A stretch of 64,000 nt of DNA from Theropithecus gelada (Eukaryota; Chordata; Mammalia; Primates; Cercopithecidae), in the NCBI RefSeq assembly GCF_003255815.1, contig NC_037670.1:29434981-29498980 (forward strand), written 5' to 3'. How positions within the stretch are numbered: position 1 is the stretch's first letter; each line of letters begins with the position of its first letter. The position numbers and the translations under genes are program-made. The notes under the pieces are model-generated. The model did not search any database. It was not told where the DNA came from and worked only from the letters and a program-made list of their open reading frames with translations. Positions 63,717 through 64,000 of the stretch are shown here, piece by piece.

Positions 63717-64000
63717 TTCAGGGACTGGGGTGAATCAGAAGTCAATATGGTGGATTAGCATCCAAGATGCAGTCACGTTTGCCTCCACACAAGCACAGCA
63801 AGGAGGCTGAGCCCCTGCAGAACAAGGAGAGAGGGGGTGCAGAGGAATGGAGGCCAGGGGAGTAGTCGGTGGGGCCTGCAGCCTCTGGCAAGGATTTGAG
63901 CTTTATTCTGGGCCAGATAGGAAGCCATGGTGAAGATTTTAGCAGAGGAATGTCTAAATTAGGGAAAGAAGAAGTGGAAGGTTACCAGGCGCTTAGCTCC
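63717..64000. other. intergenic, no gene seen
   Basis: Continues the flanking old repeat interrupted by the LTR. No gene. Confidence 0.35.

Noticed and set aside
48000..64000. Exons of IL10RB, the expected neighbour upstream
   Set aside because: No IL10RB exon translation was recognised; in human it lies about 27 kb from IFNAR1, beyond this window.

Overview
This is primate nuclear DNA and very probably from an Old World monkey. It is dense in Alu elements. Several young AluY copies carry the 'ccggccactgcac' / 'gtggccggatctcag' variant at the end of the right or left arm that I associate with cercopithecid AluY (AluYR-type) subfamilies. The receptor encoded here is close to, but not the same as, human IFNAR1. 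Genus cannot be settled from the sequence alone.

The only intact protein-coding gene I can support is IFNAR1, the low-affinity chain of the type I interferon receptor, on the minus strand. All 11 coding exons can be placed (47584 down to 19019). Every junction has GT..AG signals and compatible phases, giving an uninterrupted 558-codon frame plus stop. Exon 1 (signal peptide) sits in a CpG island at about 47.2-48.4 kb. Exons 2-9 encode the four fibronectin-III-like subdomains, exon 10 the membrane segment and exon 11 the cytoplasmic tail. The promoter side holds a short tandem array of four NRF1-type palindromes and two start-stop uORFs. The end of the 3' UTR, below 19018, could not be fixed.

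Layout: 1-15 kb is intergenic and made of retrovirus-like LTRs, Alus and an interrupted L1. 15-19 kb is the 3' UTR and downstream flank. 19-47.6 kb is the IFNAR1 gene body. The 10.5-kb intron 1 carries the 5' half of an old L1, a broken USF1 retro-pseudogene and a duplicated segment. 47.6-64 kb is the upstream intergenic region, in human the interval towards IL10RB. It contains LTRs, Alus, MIRs and an old L1, and no gene that I recognise. Two related solo LTRs in opposite orientation (11.0 kb and 51.6 kb) bracket the gene.

No unknown protein system was found. The most unusual items are local DNA structures: a nearly perfect 68-bp tandem duplication that makes up three quarters of intron 4, the NRF1 minisatellite in the promoter, the paired start-stop uORFs, the L1/USF1 mosaic in intron 1, the 43.9/46.4-kb duplication, and a long hairpin in intron 10.
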